From: Thermococcaceae archaeon | Lineage (GTDB): Archaea > Methanobacteriota_B > Thermococci > Thermococcales > Thermococcaceae | Length of the DNA stretch: 64,000 bases | NCBI GenBank assembly: GCA_030156945.1 | Contig: JASGLT010000008.1 | Coordinates: forward strand, 1-64,000 | Direction: 5' to 3' | Shown: positions 8,729 through 18,779 of the stretch, piece after piece | Layout of the letters: each line of letters begins with the position of its first letter | Numbering within the stretch: the stretch's first letter is position 1 | The notes under the pieces: model-generated | What the model saw: only the letters and a program-made list of their open reading frames with translations | What the model was told of the DNA's origin: nothing | Database searches by the model: none | Program-made: the position numbers and the translations under genes

Positions 8729-10282
8729 ATGAAAAGACGGTATCTGCCAGCCCTTTTGATATTTTTGATGGTTTTTTCGGTAGTCGCAAGCGGCTGCATA
8801 GGCGGCGGTGGCGGTGAAGAGAAGACCAGCACAATAGTGATAGGCGTCACCGACAAGGTGACCGACCTTGACCCAGCGAATGCCTACGATTTCTACACCT
8901 GGGAAGTCCTCAACAACGTCATGGAGGGCTTAGTGAAGTACAAGCCTGGAACTCTGGAAATAGAGCCCGGGCTCGCTGAAAAGTGGGAAGTCAACGAGGA
9001 CTCCACCGTGTGGACCTTTTACCTGAGAAAGGACTTGAAGTTCGCCGATGGAACCCCCCTAAAGGCCCAGGACGTTGTGAGAAGCATCGAGAGGGTCATG
9101 AAGATACAGGGCGACCCTGCATGGCTTGTAACTGATTTCGTTGACAGGGTTGAGGCCAAGGACGACTACACCGTGGTTTTCTACCTCAAGCAGCCGACGA
9201 GCTACTTCCTGTCCCTGCTCACCACCCCACCCTACTTCCCGGTCCACCCGAACTACGCTCCCGACCAGATTGACAGTGACCAGACCGCCGGTGGAGCCGG
9301 GCCTTACATGATAACCAAGTGGGTGCGCGATGAGGAGCTCGTCCTCGAGGCGAACCCGAACTACTACGGCGAGAAGCCGAAGACCGAGAAGATAATCATA
9401 AAGTTCTACCGCGACGCTTCAACGATGAGACTTGCCCTCCAGAACGGCGAGATTGACATTGCCTGGAGAACACTGAGACCGAGCGACATAAACAGCCTCA
9501 AGGAGGAGGGCAAACTCAAAGTCATCGAGGTCCCCGGCGGATTCATCCGCTACGTCTGCCTCAACACAAAGACAGAGCCAACCAGCAACGTGAAGGTAAG
9601 GCAGGCCCTCGCGGCGGCGATTGACAGGAAGGAGATAGCCGAGAAGGTCTTTATGGGTACAGTTGAGCCCCTCTACAGCCTAATCCCGAACGGAATGTGG
9701 AGCCACAAAGACGTCTTCAAGGACAAGTACGGAGACGGAAACCTTGAACTGGCCAAGAAGCTCCTCCAGGAAGCTGGTTACAGCGAGAGCAACCCACTCG
9801 AGATACAGCTCTGGTATACACCAACCCACTACGGAGACACGGAGGCAGACCTCGCCCAGATGCTCAAGGAGCAGTGGGAGAAGACGGGGATGATAAAGGT
9901 CACAATAAAGAGCGCGGAATGGGGAACCTACGTGGATTACGCCAGGAAGGGACAGATGCAGGTCTACCTGCTCGGCTGGTACCCCGACTACCTCGACCCG
10001 GACGACTACACCACACCGTTCCTGAAGAGCACCGCCAACAGCTGGGCCGGAACGGGCTACGCCAACCCGACCGTCGATGAACTGCTGACGAAGGCGCAAA
10101 CGCTGACCAGCCAGGACGAGAGAGCCAAGCTCTACGAGCAGGTTCAGGAGATACTGGCTGAGGAAGTTCCATACATACCGCTAATACAGGGCAAGCTCTT
10201 CGTGGTGACACAGGAGAACGTTAAGGGCGTAATAATTGGCCCTGACATGATTTTCCACTACGCCCACCTTTACAAGGAGTGA
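8729..10282 (+). CDS. ABC transporter substrate-binding lipoprotein, dipeptide/oligopeptide family
   Basis: MKRRYLPALLIFLMVFSVVASGCIGGGGGEE lipobox, then an SBP family 5 body. Confidence 0.93.
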   Translation: MKRRYLPALLIFLMVFSVVASGCIGGGGGEEKTSTIVIGVTDKVTDLDPANAYDFYTWEVLNNVMEGLVKYKPGTLEIEPGLAEKWEVNEDSTVWTFYLRKDLKFADGTPLKAQDVVRSIERVMKIQGDPAWLVTDFVDRVEAKDDYTVVFYLKQPTSYFLSLLTTPPYFPVHPNYAPDQIDSDQTAGGAGPYMITKWVRDEELVLEANPNYYGEKPKTEKIIIKFYRDASTMRLALQNGEIDIAWRTLRPSDINSLKEEGKLKVIEVPGGFIRYVCLNTKTEPTSNVKVRQALAAAIDRKEIAEKVFMGTVEPLYSLIPNGMWSHKDVFKDKYGDGNLELAKKLLQEAGYSESNPLEIQLWYTPTHYGDTEADLAQMLKEQWEKTGMIKVTIKSAEWGTYVDYARKGQMQVYLLGWYPDYLDPDDYTTPFLKSTANSWAGTGYANPTVDELLTKAQTLTSQDERAKLYEQVQEILAEEVPYIPLIQGKLFVVTQENVKGVIIGPDMIFHYAHLYKE

Positions 10283-10326
10283 TTTGCTTTTTTGCTCCTT
10301 TCTACAATTTTTAGCGGGGTGATGGT

Positions 10327-11346
10327 ATGGCCAGAGGATTGGGACAGTACATATTAATCAGGGCCCTTATGATAATCCCGACGATACTCATCCTTTACAC
10401 GCTCGTGTTTTTCTTCCTGAGAATTCTCCCCGGGAACCCGGTCATGGCGGTTGTTGGCACTAAAAACATCCCGCCGGAACAGCTGGAGCACCTTATGGAG
10501 ATGGCAGGCCTGAACAAGCCCCTCTACGTCCAGTATTTTGACTACCTCAAGGGAATCCTCCACGGTGATTTTGGGGTAACCCTCGCCTTCCCGATGGGGA
10601 AACCGGTGTGGGATTACATCTCCCAGCGCTTCCCTGCAACTCTCGAACTGGCCATCTGGGCCTTCACCGTCAGCGTCCTCCTCGGCCTAATAACGGGGGT
10701 TCTCGGGGCCACCAAAAAAGGAACAAAAGTCGACACCTCAATGAGGCTCTACAGCATAATTGCTTACACCCTCTTCATACCCTGGTTCGGAATGATGCTT
10801 CAGTACGTTTTCGGAATTCACCTCCACTGGCTTCCCACTTCCGGGAGGCTCGATCCAGGGGTTGACCTGCACACGATAACGGGTCTCTACGTCCTCGACA
10901 GCATTCTAACCGGCAACTGGGAGGCTCTAGTAAGTTCCATAAGACACCTCATCCTGCCGGCCTTGACTCTGGGAATAGTGCTGAGCGGGGCATACACAAG
11001 GCTGGTGAGGAACAACATGGTGGACGTTCTAAGTCAGGACTTCATAAGGTCATATCAGGCAAGGGGCGTCCCTGACAGAAAGGTTCTCTGGTACGCGCTT
11101 AAAAACGCATTTATACCCGTTGTAACCCTCATGGGACTTCAGTTCGCCATACTCCTCGGTGGGGCCGTTCTTACTGAGACGACCTTCAGCTGGCCGGGAA
11201 TGGGGACTTTCCTCGTTGACAGGATAGACTACCGCGACTACAACGCCATCCAGGGTGCAGTCATCTTCTTCGCCTTCTTCGTCGGCGTCATCAGCCTCAT
11301 CGTGGACATAGTCTACGCAATCCTCGACCCGAGGGTGAAATACTGA
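10327..11346 (+). CDS. ABC transporter permease, DppB type
   Basis: RALMIIPTILILYTLVFFFLRILPGNP... and the EAA-like loop FIRSYQARGVPDRKVLWYALKNAFIPVVT. Confidence 0.93.
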   Translation: MARGLGQYILIRALMIIPTILILYTLVFFFLRILPGNPVMAVVGTKNIPPEQLEHLMEMAGLNKPLYVQYFDYLKGILHGDFGVTLAFPMGKPVWDYISQRFPATLELAIWAFTVSVLLGLITGVLGATKKGTKVDTSMRLYSIIAYTLFIPWFGMMLQYVFGIHLHWLPTSGRLDPGVDLHTITGLYVLDSILTGNWEALVSSIRHLILPALTLGIVLSGAYTRLVRNNMVDVLSQDFIRSYQARGVPDRKVLWYALKNAFIPVVTLMGLQFAILLGGAVLTETTFSWPGMGTFLVDRIDYRDYNAIQGAVIFFAFFVGVISLIVDIVYAILDPRVKY

Positions 11347-11347
11347 G

Positions 11348-12205
11348 GTGGTCAAAATGGAGATAGCAGGGAAAATTGCCGAGTTCCTGTTTGGAAAGAA
11401 ACCCGGCAGGGGCATGATGCTCTTCGGACTGACCATAGTCCTCATCGTTCTCATAATGGCGATTTTCGCACCCTGGATAGCCCCCTACGACCCCACCCAA
11501 AGCAGCGACGACGTCTTTGCGCCCCCAAGTGGAGAACACCTCATGGGGACAAACAGGCTCGGCCAGGATATGTTCTCAAGAATAGTCTGGGGCTCAAGGA
11601 TAGTCCTCTACGTCGTCTTCATAGCCACCCTAATTTCAATGGCAATTGGCATACCCCTGGGCCTGGTTTCGGGCTACTACGGTGGAAAGACCGACAGGGC
11701 ACTCAGTGTGGTGATGGACAGCATCTACGCTTTTCCCGCTCTCATTCTGGCGATAGTGATAGCCGTTGTCCTGGGCCCCAGTCCTCTGAACACCGCTATA
11801 GCCATAAGCTTCGTTTACGTCCCAACGTACTTCAGAATGGTCCGCGGTCAGACACTAAGCCTGAAGGGCCAGCTGTTCGTGGAAGCGGCTCATGCGATAG
11901 GGGCAAAGAACAGGGAGATTATGTTCAAGTACATCCTTCCAAACCTGGCCCCAACCATCCTCGTTGTCTTCACGCTCAGCGTTGCTGATGCCATATTGAC
12001 TGAGGCTGGACTAAGCTTCCTTGGGCTTTCGGTAACCCCGCCAACCCCAGACTGGGGATACGACCTGCGCGTTGGCCAGCCCTTCCTCCTGGACGGATAC
12101 TGGTGGCTGGTATTCTTCCCAGGAGTGATGATCATGCTGCTGGCCATGGCCTTCGCCCTCATAGGAGAAGCCCTCAACGAGAGGGTGTCCCTTGGAACGA
12201 GGTGA
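11348..12205 (+). CDS. ABC transporter permease, DppC type
   Basis: HLMGTNRLGQDMFSRIVWGSR and FVEAAHAIGAKNREIMFKYILPN. Confidence 0.93.
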   Translation: MVKMEIAGKIAEFLFGKKPGRGMMLFGLTIVLIVLIMAIFAPWIAPYDPTQSSDDVFAPPSGEHLMGTNRLGQDMFSRIVWGSRIVLYVVFIATLISMAIGIPLGLVSGYYGGKTDRALSVVMDSIYAFPALILAIVIAVVLGPSPLNTAIAISFVYVPTYFRMVRGQTLSLKGQLFVEAAHAIGAKNREIMFKYILPNLAPTILVVFTLSVADAILTEAGLSFLGLSVTPPTPDWGYDLRVGQPFLLDGYWWLVFFPGVMIMLLAMAFALIGEALNERVSLGTR

Positions 12206-12210
12206 TGTGA

Positions 12211-13167
12211 ATGCTGCTGGAAGTCAAAAACCTCAGCATTTATTATTACACGCTCACAGGAGTCGTCAAAGGCGCTGAAGGAGTAAGCTTCTCCATAGAT
12301 CGCGGGGAGTGGGTGACCTTCGTGGGAGAAAGCGGGAGCGGGAAGTCGACAGTCGCCCACGCAATCATGAACATAGTCCCCTCCCCTGGCAGAATAGTAT
12401 CGGGAGAGGTAGTATTCCAGGATAGGGATCTCCTAAAACTGAGTAAAGAAGAGCTCAGGGAAATAAGGGGGAAGGAAATCAGCATGATATTCCAGGATCC
12501 AATGACAAGCCTCGACCCCCTGAGAAAGGTTGGGGACCAGGTGATTGAGGTTATGACGGTCCACGGCATTCCAGAAGAGGAGGCAAGGGAGAGGGCAAAG
12601 GAACTCCTTGAAAAGGTCAACCTTCCACCCGACAGACTCGACTACTACCCCCACCAGCTGAGCGGAGGGCAGAGGCAGAGGATAAGCATAGCCATGGCAA
12701 TGGCCTTCAACCCCAAGCTCCTCATAGCGGATGAACCAACGACAGCCCTCGACGTCATAGTTCAGGACTCAATAATGGACCTGATAGAGGCCCTCAAGGC
12801 CGAGGGGACGAGCATATACTTCGTCACGCACGACATATCCCTTGCAGCTGAGAGAAGCGACAAAATAGCCGTTATGTACGCCGGCAAACTCGTTGAATTT
12901 GGGACCGTGGAGCAGATACTCGAAAACCCGCTGCACCCATACACAAAGGCGCTTATAGAAGCTGTTCCCGACCTCTGGAAGGAGGGCAAAGTGAGGGCCA
13001 TTCCAGGATATCCTCCCGACCTGAGGAACCCGCCTAGTGGTTGTCGCTTCCATCCGAGGTGCCCTCTTGCCAAAGCCGGTCTCTGCGATGCGGAAGAACC
13101 GGAGTTCGAGGAGGTCGAGAAGGGCCACTACGTTGCGTGCCACTTTCCAGGGGGGTGGAGAGGGTGA
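12211..13167 (+). CDS. oligopeptide ABC transporter ATP-binding protein, DppD type
   Basis: Walker A GESGSGKS, LSGGQRQR, Walker B LLIADEPTTALD, and a C-terminal oligopeptide-type Cys region (GCRFHPRCPLA). Confidence 0.94.
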   Translation: MLLEVKNLSIYYYTLTGVVKGAEGVSFSIDRGEWVTFVGESGSGKSTVAHAIMNIVPSPGRIVSGEVVFQDRDLLKLSKEELREIRGKEISMIFQDPMTSLDPLRKVGDQVIEVMTVHGIPEEEARERAKELLEKVNLPPDRLDYYPHQLSGGQRQRISIAMAMAFNPKLLIADEPTTALDVIVQDSIMDLIEALKAEGTSIYFVTHDISLAAERSDKIAVMYAGKLVEFGTVEQILENPLHPYTKALIEAVPDLWKEGKVRAIPGYPPDLRNPPSGCRFHPRCPLAKAGLCDAEEPEFEEVEKGHYVACHFPGGWRG

Positions 13168-14153
13168 GCGAGCCGCTCCTCAAGGTCGAGAACCTCAAAA
13201 AGTACTTCCCTGTGAGGAGGAGCATTCTGGAAACCCTGAGGAAGGAGCCCCCAAGATACGTAAAGGCCGTCGATGGAGTAAGCTTCGAAATAGCGCGCGG
13301 TGAGGTGCTGGCCCTCATAGGGGAAAGTGGATGCGGAAAAACAACCGCCGGAAGGACTATTCTGCGCCTAATTGAGCCGACCGAAGGCAAAATAATCTTC
13401 GACGGGACGGAAATTACCAAATTGAGTCATGAAGCCCTGAGACCTTTCAGGAGAAGAATGCAGATAATCTTCCAAGACCCCTACGCGAGCCTTAGCCCCA
13501 GGATGAAAATAGGCGACGCGATAGCTCACCCGCTCCTCGTACACAGCCTGGCCGAGAAAGAGGAAGCCAGAGAAATGGCCCTCAAGATGCTAAAGCGCGT
13601 TGGTCTGACTCCCGAGGACGAGTTTTACGACCGCTATCCGCATCACCTAAGCGGCGGCCAGAGGCAACGCGTAGTGATAGCGAGGGCGATGATACTGAAG
13701 CCGGAGTTCGTTGTTGCGGATGAGGCTGTCTCAATGATAGACGTCTCGATGAGGGCATCTATCCTCGAGCTCTTAGAGTCCTTCAGGAAGGAGTACAACC
13801 TCAGCCAGCTCTTCATAACCCACGACATAGCCGTCGGAAAGCTCATAGCCGACAGGATAGCCGTAATGTACCTCGGCAAGATAGTGGAAATAGGTCCGAC
13901 TGAAGAAGTCCTGAAGCACCCTGCCCATCCATACACGGCTGCCTTAATCGAGGCCGTCCCCTCAATAGCCAGGAGAAAGAAGGAGAAGAAGATAAGGATA
14001 ACTGGAGAAGTCCCAAACGCCGCCAACGTGCCCCCTGGATGCAGGTTCCACCCCAGGTGTCCCTTCGCGGACGAGAAATGTAGGAGCGAGGAGCCGAAGC
14101 TAATAGAAGTAAGCCACAACCACTTCGTGGCCTGCCACCACCCACTTATCTGA
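13164..14153 (+). CDS. oligopeptide ABC transporter ATP-binding protein, DppF type
   Basis: GESGCGKT, LSGGQRQR. The likely GTG start at 13164 overlaps the dppD stop (GTGA); the ORF track start at 13041 is too early. Confidence 0.92.
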   Translation: MSEPLLKVENLKKYFPVRRSILETLRKEPPRYVKAVDGVSFEIARGEVLALIGESGCGKTTAGRTILRLIEPTEGKIIFDGTEITKLSHEALRPFRRRMQIIFQDPYASLSPRMKIGDAIAHPLLVHSLAEKEEAREMALKMLKRVGLTPEDEFYDRYPHHLSGGQRQRVVIARAMILKPEFVVADEAVSMIDVSMRASILELLESFRKEYNLSQLFITHDIAVGKLIADRIAVMYLGKIVEIGPTEEVLKHPAHPYTAALIEAVPSIARRKKEKKIRITGEVPNAANVPPGCRFHPRCPFADEKCRSEEPKLIEVSHNHFVACHHPLI

Positions 14154-14616
14154 CCTTTTCTTTTCTCAGCTTCCTATCAATTTTAAGCATCTCCCTCCAC
14201 TGCCTCCCGGGCCAGTAAATCTGCCCGCAGTTCTTGCAGACGTAGAATTCATCATAACGGCCGTAAACGCTCTCCGGAACTTTACCCTTTACCTCTTCCT
14301 TGGGAACCCTCACTATCAGGCCGTTGCACTTGGGGCATCGAGCATTGGCTGGAAAGAGCTCTTTAAACTCAACTCCAAGCTTTTTCAGCTCCTCAACCTG
14401 ACCCTCAAGAGAGTTACAGGAGAGGAGGAAAACTTTTGCTCCCATCCCTCTGGCACTCTCGGCAAGGCCAGAGTCGCGGGTGAGTATTATCCTGTCCTCC
14501 TCAAGCGCCCTCCTGATGATTTCCTCATCCTCAACTATCCCGTAGAGGGTGTCGTAGCCGTAGAGCCTCAACCACCGCGCCAATCTTCCGAGCATCATGT
14601 CGGCAATGAACTTCAT
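14146..14616 (-). CDS. Mut7-C RNase-domain protein (PIN-like with zinc ribbon)
   Basis: MKFIADMMLGRLARWLRLYGYDT ... ILTRDSGLA ... CPKCNG ... CKNCGQIYWPG. Confidence 0.85.
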   Translation of the reverse strand: MKFIADMMLGRLARWLRLYGYDTLYGIVEDEEIIRRALEEDRIILTRDSGLAESARGMGAKVFLLSCNSLEGQVEELKKLGVEFKELFPANARCPKCNGLIVRVPKEEVKGKVPESVYGRYDEFYVCKNCGQIYWPGRQWREMLKIDRKLRKEKVR

Positions 14617-14681
14617 TCACATTCCCCTGAAATGTTAGAAAGGAAAAATAAGGAGTTTTCGATCGAGACCCCCTTTAAAAA

Positions 14682-15233
14682 TCACTTCTGAAGAGTACGC
14701 TTTTTGAATTTCTCCTCAACATCCTCCAGTGAGGAGTAGCCCAGCCTTGAGAAGGTGTAAAGATAGCTCTCAAGAGCGAGGTTTTTTCCAGCTTCTTTCG
14801 CCCTCTCCACATCCTCAAGGTATCGCTCCAGGGTTTGAACTGAAAACGTGGAGAGCTCGCAGGCGAGATACCTCTGAAACTCCGGCTTGTTTTCTATAGC
14901 ATGAGGATACTTCCCATGCAGCTCTTCAATCCAGGACTTTTCTATCTGGACTATTCTCTCTATCAACCCCCTCTTATCCTCGGGGATTTCCAACCTGCCC
15001 TCCATGCACGCGTATTTCTCGTATAGTGGATTCCTCCCCTCTTTTTCCGCCTCTATTAGATCGTTCAGATAGGAAAGCATGGTCTCCAAGGAATACGGGT
15101 AAAAGCGGGATATGCGCATGAACTTGAACGTCTTCTCCCTCTTGCACTCGGAGTTCGTGGGCTGCAGCCTTTCAAAAAACCGGTACTCCCTCTCCGCTAT
15201 CTCCTTGAGAACTTCCATTTTATCATCCACCAC
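14682..15233 (-). CDS. DUF4125-like protein
   Basis: TFKFMRISRF...MLSYLNDLIEAEKEGRNPLYEKYACME resembles what I recall of the DUF4125 pattern. Overlaps the end of the activase gene. Confidence 0.55.
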   Translation of the reverse strand: MVDDKMEVLKEIAEREYRFFERLQPTNSECKREKTFKFMRISRFYPYSLETMLSYLNDLIEAEKEGRNPLYEKYACMEGRLEIPEDKRGLIERIVQIEKSWIEELHGKYPHAIENKPEFQRYLACELSTFSVQTLERYLEDVERAKEAGKNLALESYLYTFSRLGYSSLEDVEEKFKKRTLQK

Positions 15234-16143
15234 TCACTACCTCAAGACCTACTTCCTCAAACTCTTCGGCGATGCGTTTCATGGTCTCCTCCGAAGGCTT
15301 CTCACGGGTGGGCATCCTGTATTCCATCCCCAGTCGTCTGTATTTCTCACTCACATCATGGAATGGGAGAAGGTGAATCCGCTCGAATCCGCCAAGGGAG
15401 GAGACGAAACGGGTCCAGCCGCTGACGTTCCTCTCCGTGTCAGTGATTCCAGGAATCACGGGGAAGCGCAGAAACACGTCTTTGGCTCGCCCGATTTTAA
15501 CGAGAAATTCGAGGTTCCTCTTGATGATTTTGTTGCTTACGCCAGTATACTTTATGTGCTCTTCCTCATCAAAGAGCTTGAGGTCGTAGAGAAACACATC
15601 CACAAGTGGCTCAACTTTCTTTAAAACGTCCAAAGGTGCATATCCCGAAGTATCCAGCGCGGTATTGATTTGACGCTCCTTAGATGCCTTTAAGGCCTCT
15701 ACTAAGAACTTTGGCTGGAAAATCGGCTCTCCTCCCGAGAACGTAACCCCCCCACCAGAACTGTCGTAGAGGTTGACATCCCTCTCAACTTCCTTCATGA
15801 GTTCATCGACAGTGATTGTCATTCCTACGAGCTTCAAAGCACTCGTTGGACAGAACTCCGCACAAACACCGCATACATCACATTTTTCCCGGTCTATGTG
15901 CTGAACCTCGTTCTCGTCAAAGGTGATGGCTCTGAGGGGGCAGACGTTAACGCAAGTGTGGCAGTGGATGCATTTGTACTCAAGATACATCAGCTGGGGC
16001 CTCGGCGATATCCCCTCGGGGTTATGGCACCACCAGCACCTCAATGGACAGCCCTTCATGAAAACCGTCGTCCTGATTCCAGGGCCGTCGTGGATTGCAT
16101 AACGCTTTATGTCGAATATAGTCCCCTTTACCAATTTGAACAC
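15223..16143 (-). CDS. glycyl-radical enzyme activating protein (radical SAM with two 4Fe-4S ferredoxin motifs)
   Basis: GPGIRTTVFMKGCPLRCWWCHNPEG; CIHCHTCVNVCP; CDVCGVCAEFCP. Confidence 0.93.
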   Translation of the reverse strand: MFKLVKGTIFDIKRYAIHDGPGIRTTVFMKGCPLRCWWCHNPEGISPRPQLMYLEYKCIHCHTCVNVCPLRAITFDENEVQHIDREKCDVCGVCAEFCPTSALKLVGMTITVDELMKEVERDVNLYDSSGGGVTFSGGEPIFQPKFLVEALKASKERQINTALDTSGYAPLDVLKKVEPLVDVFLYDLKLFDEEEHIKYTGVSNKIIKRNLEFLVKIGRAKDVFLRFPVIPGITDTERNVSGWTRFVSSLGGFERIHLLPFHDVSEKYRRLGMEYRMPTREKPSEETMKRIAEEFEEVGLEVVSGG

Positions 16144-16178
16144 CCCTAATGAGCTGTTAAACTCAAAAAGTTAAAGGA

Positions 16179-18638
16179 TCAAAGGAGCTCCTGCTCGGTT
16201 CTCTGAACTATCTCCTCCTGTAGTCCTTTGGGCAGGTTTACGAAGTAATCACTGTAGCCCGCCACCCTCACCATCAAATCTTGGAAGTCCTGAGGTCTTC
16301 TTTGAGCCTCCCTGAGGAGCTCAGCACTCACAACGTTGAACTGCACATGGTGGCCACCAAGCCTAAAGAACGTCCTTATCAGCTGTGCCAGCTTCTTGAT
16401 GTTCTCCTCACTGTCAAAGATGTCGGGCGTCAGCTTCTGGTTGAGCAACGCTCCCCCTGTCTTGTCCCAGTCGCACTTGGCAACGCTCCTGAACACTGCA
16501 GCTATACCCTTCCTGTCCATCCCCTGTACCGGTGAGACTCCCTCTGAAACCGGAAAGCCTGCTTCCCTGCCATCGGGCGTTGCTCCCGTGACCTTCCCAA
16601 AGTAAACGTGAACAGTCGTCGGGAGGAAGTAAGCCCTCTTTGATGCTTTCCTAACCGGAGAAGGTGGATAGCTCTCGATGAGGTCAACAACCTCATCCAC
16701 GACTCTCTTGGCTATCTCGTCGACGTAGTCATCATCGTTTCCAAACTTGGGAGTTTTATCGGGGTTGCGGAGTATTTCCCTCATAATCTCATGGCCCTTC
16801 CAGTTGTTCTTCAGCGCCTTGAGAAGTGCGTCCATTGTGAAAGTCTTCTTGTCAAATACGTGGTACTTTATTGCAGCGAGGCTGTCGGCGATAGTTCCCA
16901 GACCAACCACCTGGATGTACTGGGTGTTGTACCTCGCTCCCCCACAGTTGTAGTCCTTAGCCTTCTCAACGCAGTCCTCTATCCACAGAGATAGGAACGG
17001 AACCGGAAGGTACTTGGCATAGAGGGCCTCTATTATGTCGTTGCCCTTCATCTTTATGTCGAGGAAGTGCTTGACCTGCTTCATGAAGGCCTCCCAGAGC
17101 TCCTCAAAGCTCTTGAAGTCCCTCGGGTCGCCGGTCTCAAGGCCAATCTTCTTGCCAGTTCTTGGATCAACGCCGTTGTTGAGGGTTATCTCGAGGATTT
17201 TTGGCAGGTTGAAGTAGCCGGTGAGTATGTAGGCTTCCTTCCCGAATGCTCCGCTCTCCACGCAGCCGCTCACTCCCGAAGTTCTCGCATCCTCAAGGCT
17301 CTTACCCTGCCTGAGCATCTTCACTATGACGCCGTCGAAGTTGAAGAACGGCGGCTCGCCGAATCCCGGTCCAACAACCTTCAGGGCTTCAATGAGGAGG
17401 CGATCCGGGTTCTTCTCGCTCACCAGCACGGCAGTGTTTGGCTGCAAAGTCCTCATCTCGCCGAGGACTTCAAGAATCAGATAGGAGAGCTCATTAACTC
17501 CATCGGAGCCGTCCTCCTTCAGTCCGCCAACGTTGAGCTTTGAGAAGTCGTTGTATGTGAAGCTCTCCTCTGCAGTCACCCCAACCTTCGGAACGGCAGG
17601 CTGGTTGTTGAACTTGAGCCAGAAGCACTGGAGGAGCTCCTTCGCTTTCTCCCTCGTAAGCCTTCCCTCCTCTATGTCCTTCTTGTAGAAGGGGTAGAGG
17701 TGCTGGTCTATCCTGCCAGGGTTGAATGAGTCCCACGGGTTGGTCTCATAGGTGACTCCCACGTGTATGAACCAGTAGTGCTGTAAGGCCTCCCAGAAGG
17801 TTCTGGGGGGATGAGCGGGCACCCACCTGCATATCTCGGCCATCTGCTTCAGCTCTTCTTTTCTCTTGGGGTCGGTCTCCTCCTCCGCCATTTTCTCCAG
17901 CTTTTCAGCGTACCTCCGGGCGTAGATTAAAATCGCATCTGCAACGATGTCCATTGCCTTAAGCTCTTCCATCTTCTCGTAATACTCAGGGTCGCTAGGG
18001 TCGAGTTCCTCCATCTTCCTCCTGATCTCCTCTTTGATGTCGAGAACGCCCATCTTGAAAATTCTCTCGCCACCCGCAGTGTGGCCCGGAGCCCTCTGCT
18101 CCATGAACTCCGTCCAGACGCCGGCTTCGTAAGCGTCGATCCACTCCTGGGGCAGGTTCTCGAAAATTATGTCCCTCATCGCCCTTCCTTTCCAGAAGGG
18201 AATTATCTCCCTCTCGTAGAGTTCTTTAGTCTCCTCATCAACCCTGTATGGCATGTTCTGCCTTGAGTTCAAAATTTCAAGGTCCTCTATGCTGTGAACG
18301 GTGATTTCGGGATAAGTTGGAACCTCTTTAACGCCAGTGCCCCTAATCCCGACGATGAGCTGCCCGTCTTCAACAGGTAGGCTACAGTGCTCGAGGAGGT
18401 ACTTGAAGGCAAGCGCCCTCTGAACTGGGATCGATTTTCCCTTCGCCAGGTCGCTCTTGTAGAACTCGGTTATCAGCCTCGCCCTCTCAGAAGAGATTCT
18501 CACCTCAGTGTTCACACTCTCTTCTCTGAGTTTAGCGACCCTCTCGTTTATGGGCCTTATGGAGGAGCGCCTCCTCTCAAGCTCCTTCTCTATTTTGCCA
18601 TGAACGTTTGTACAACATGCCTCAATAGCCTCACTCAT
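16179..18638 (-). CDS. glycyl-radical enzyme (PFL2/dehydratase-like subfamily, substrate unknown)
   Basis: Active-site loop GVSGCVESGAFG and C-terminal glycyl-radical motif VRVAGYSDYFVNL. Start taken at MSEAIE (18638). Confidence 0.92.
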   Translation of the reverse strand: MSEAIEACCTNVHGKIEKELERRRSSIRPINERVAKLREESVNTEVRISSERARLITEFYKSDLAKGKSIPVQRALAFKYLLEHCSLPVEDGQLIVGIRGTGVKEVPTYPEITVHSIEDLEILNSRQNMPYRVDEETKELYEREIIPFWKGRAMRDIIFENLPQEWIDAYEAGVWTEFMEQRAPGHTAGGERIFKMGVLDIKEEIRRKMEELDPSDPEYYEKMEELKAMDIVADAILIYARRYAEKLEKMAEEETDPKRKEELKQMAEICRWVPAHPPRTFWEALQHYWFIHVGVTYETNPWDSFNPGRIDQHLYPFYKKDIEEGRLTREKAKELLQCFWLKFNNQPAVPKVGVTAEESFTYNDFSKLNVGGLKEDGSDGVNELSYLILEVLGEMRTLQPNTAVLVSEKNPDRLLIEALKVVGPGFGEPPFFNFDGVIVKMLRQGKSLEDARTSGVSGCVESGAFGKEAYILTGYFNLPKILEITLNNGVDPRTGKKIGLETGDPRDFKSFEELWEAFMKQVKHFLDIKMKGNDIIEALYAKYLPVPFLSLWIEDCVEKAKDYNCGGARYNTQYIQVVGLGTIADSLAAIKYHVFDKKTFTMDALLKALKNNWKGHEIMREILRNPDKTPKFGNDDDYVDEIAKRVVDEVVDLIESYPPSPVRKASKRAYFLPTTVHVYFGKVTGATPDGREAGFPVSEGVSPVQGMDRKGIAAVFRSVAKCDWDKTGGALLNQKLTPDIFDSEENIKKLAQLIRTFFRLGGHHVQFNVVSAELLREAQRRPQDFQDLMVRVAGYSDYFVNLPKGLQEEIVQRTEQELL

Positions 18639-18682
18639 TAACAGCACCTCGAACAAAACTGATGCTCGATGTTAATAAAAGT

Positions 18683-18700
18683 AGTGATTCACTTTAAGTG
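18683..18700. promoter_or_regulatory. overlapping inverted repeats, operator-like, upstream of the glycyl-radical enzyme promoter
   Basis: AGTGA-T-TCACT (18683-18693) overlaps CACTT-T-AAGTG (18690-18700), followed by a degenerate GTACTTTAGTG. Confidence 0.5.
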
Positions 18701-18779
18701 GTACTTTAGTGCACAAAGATGTAAGCAATGTTTATAAGGGGGGCGAAGTTTTATAGCCATAAAATATGGGGGATGGGAT

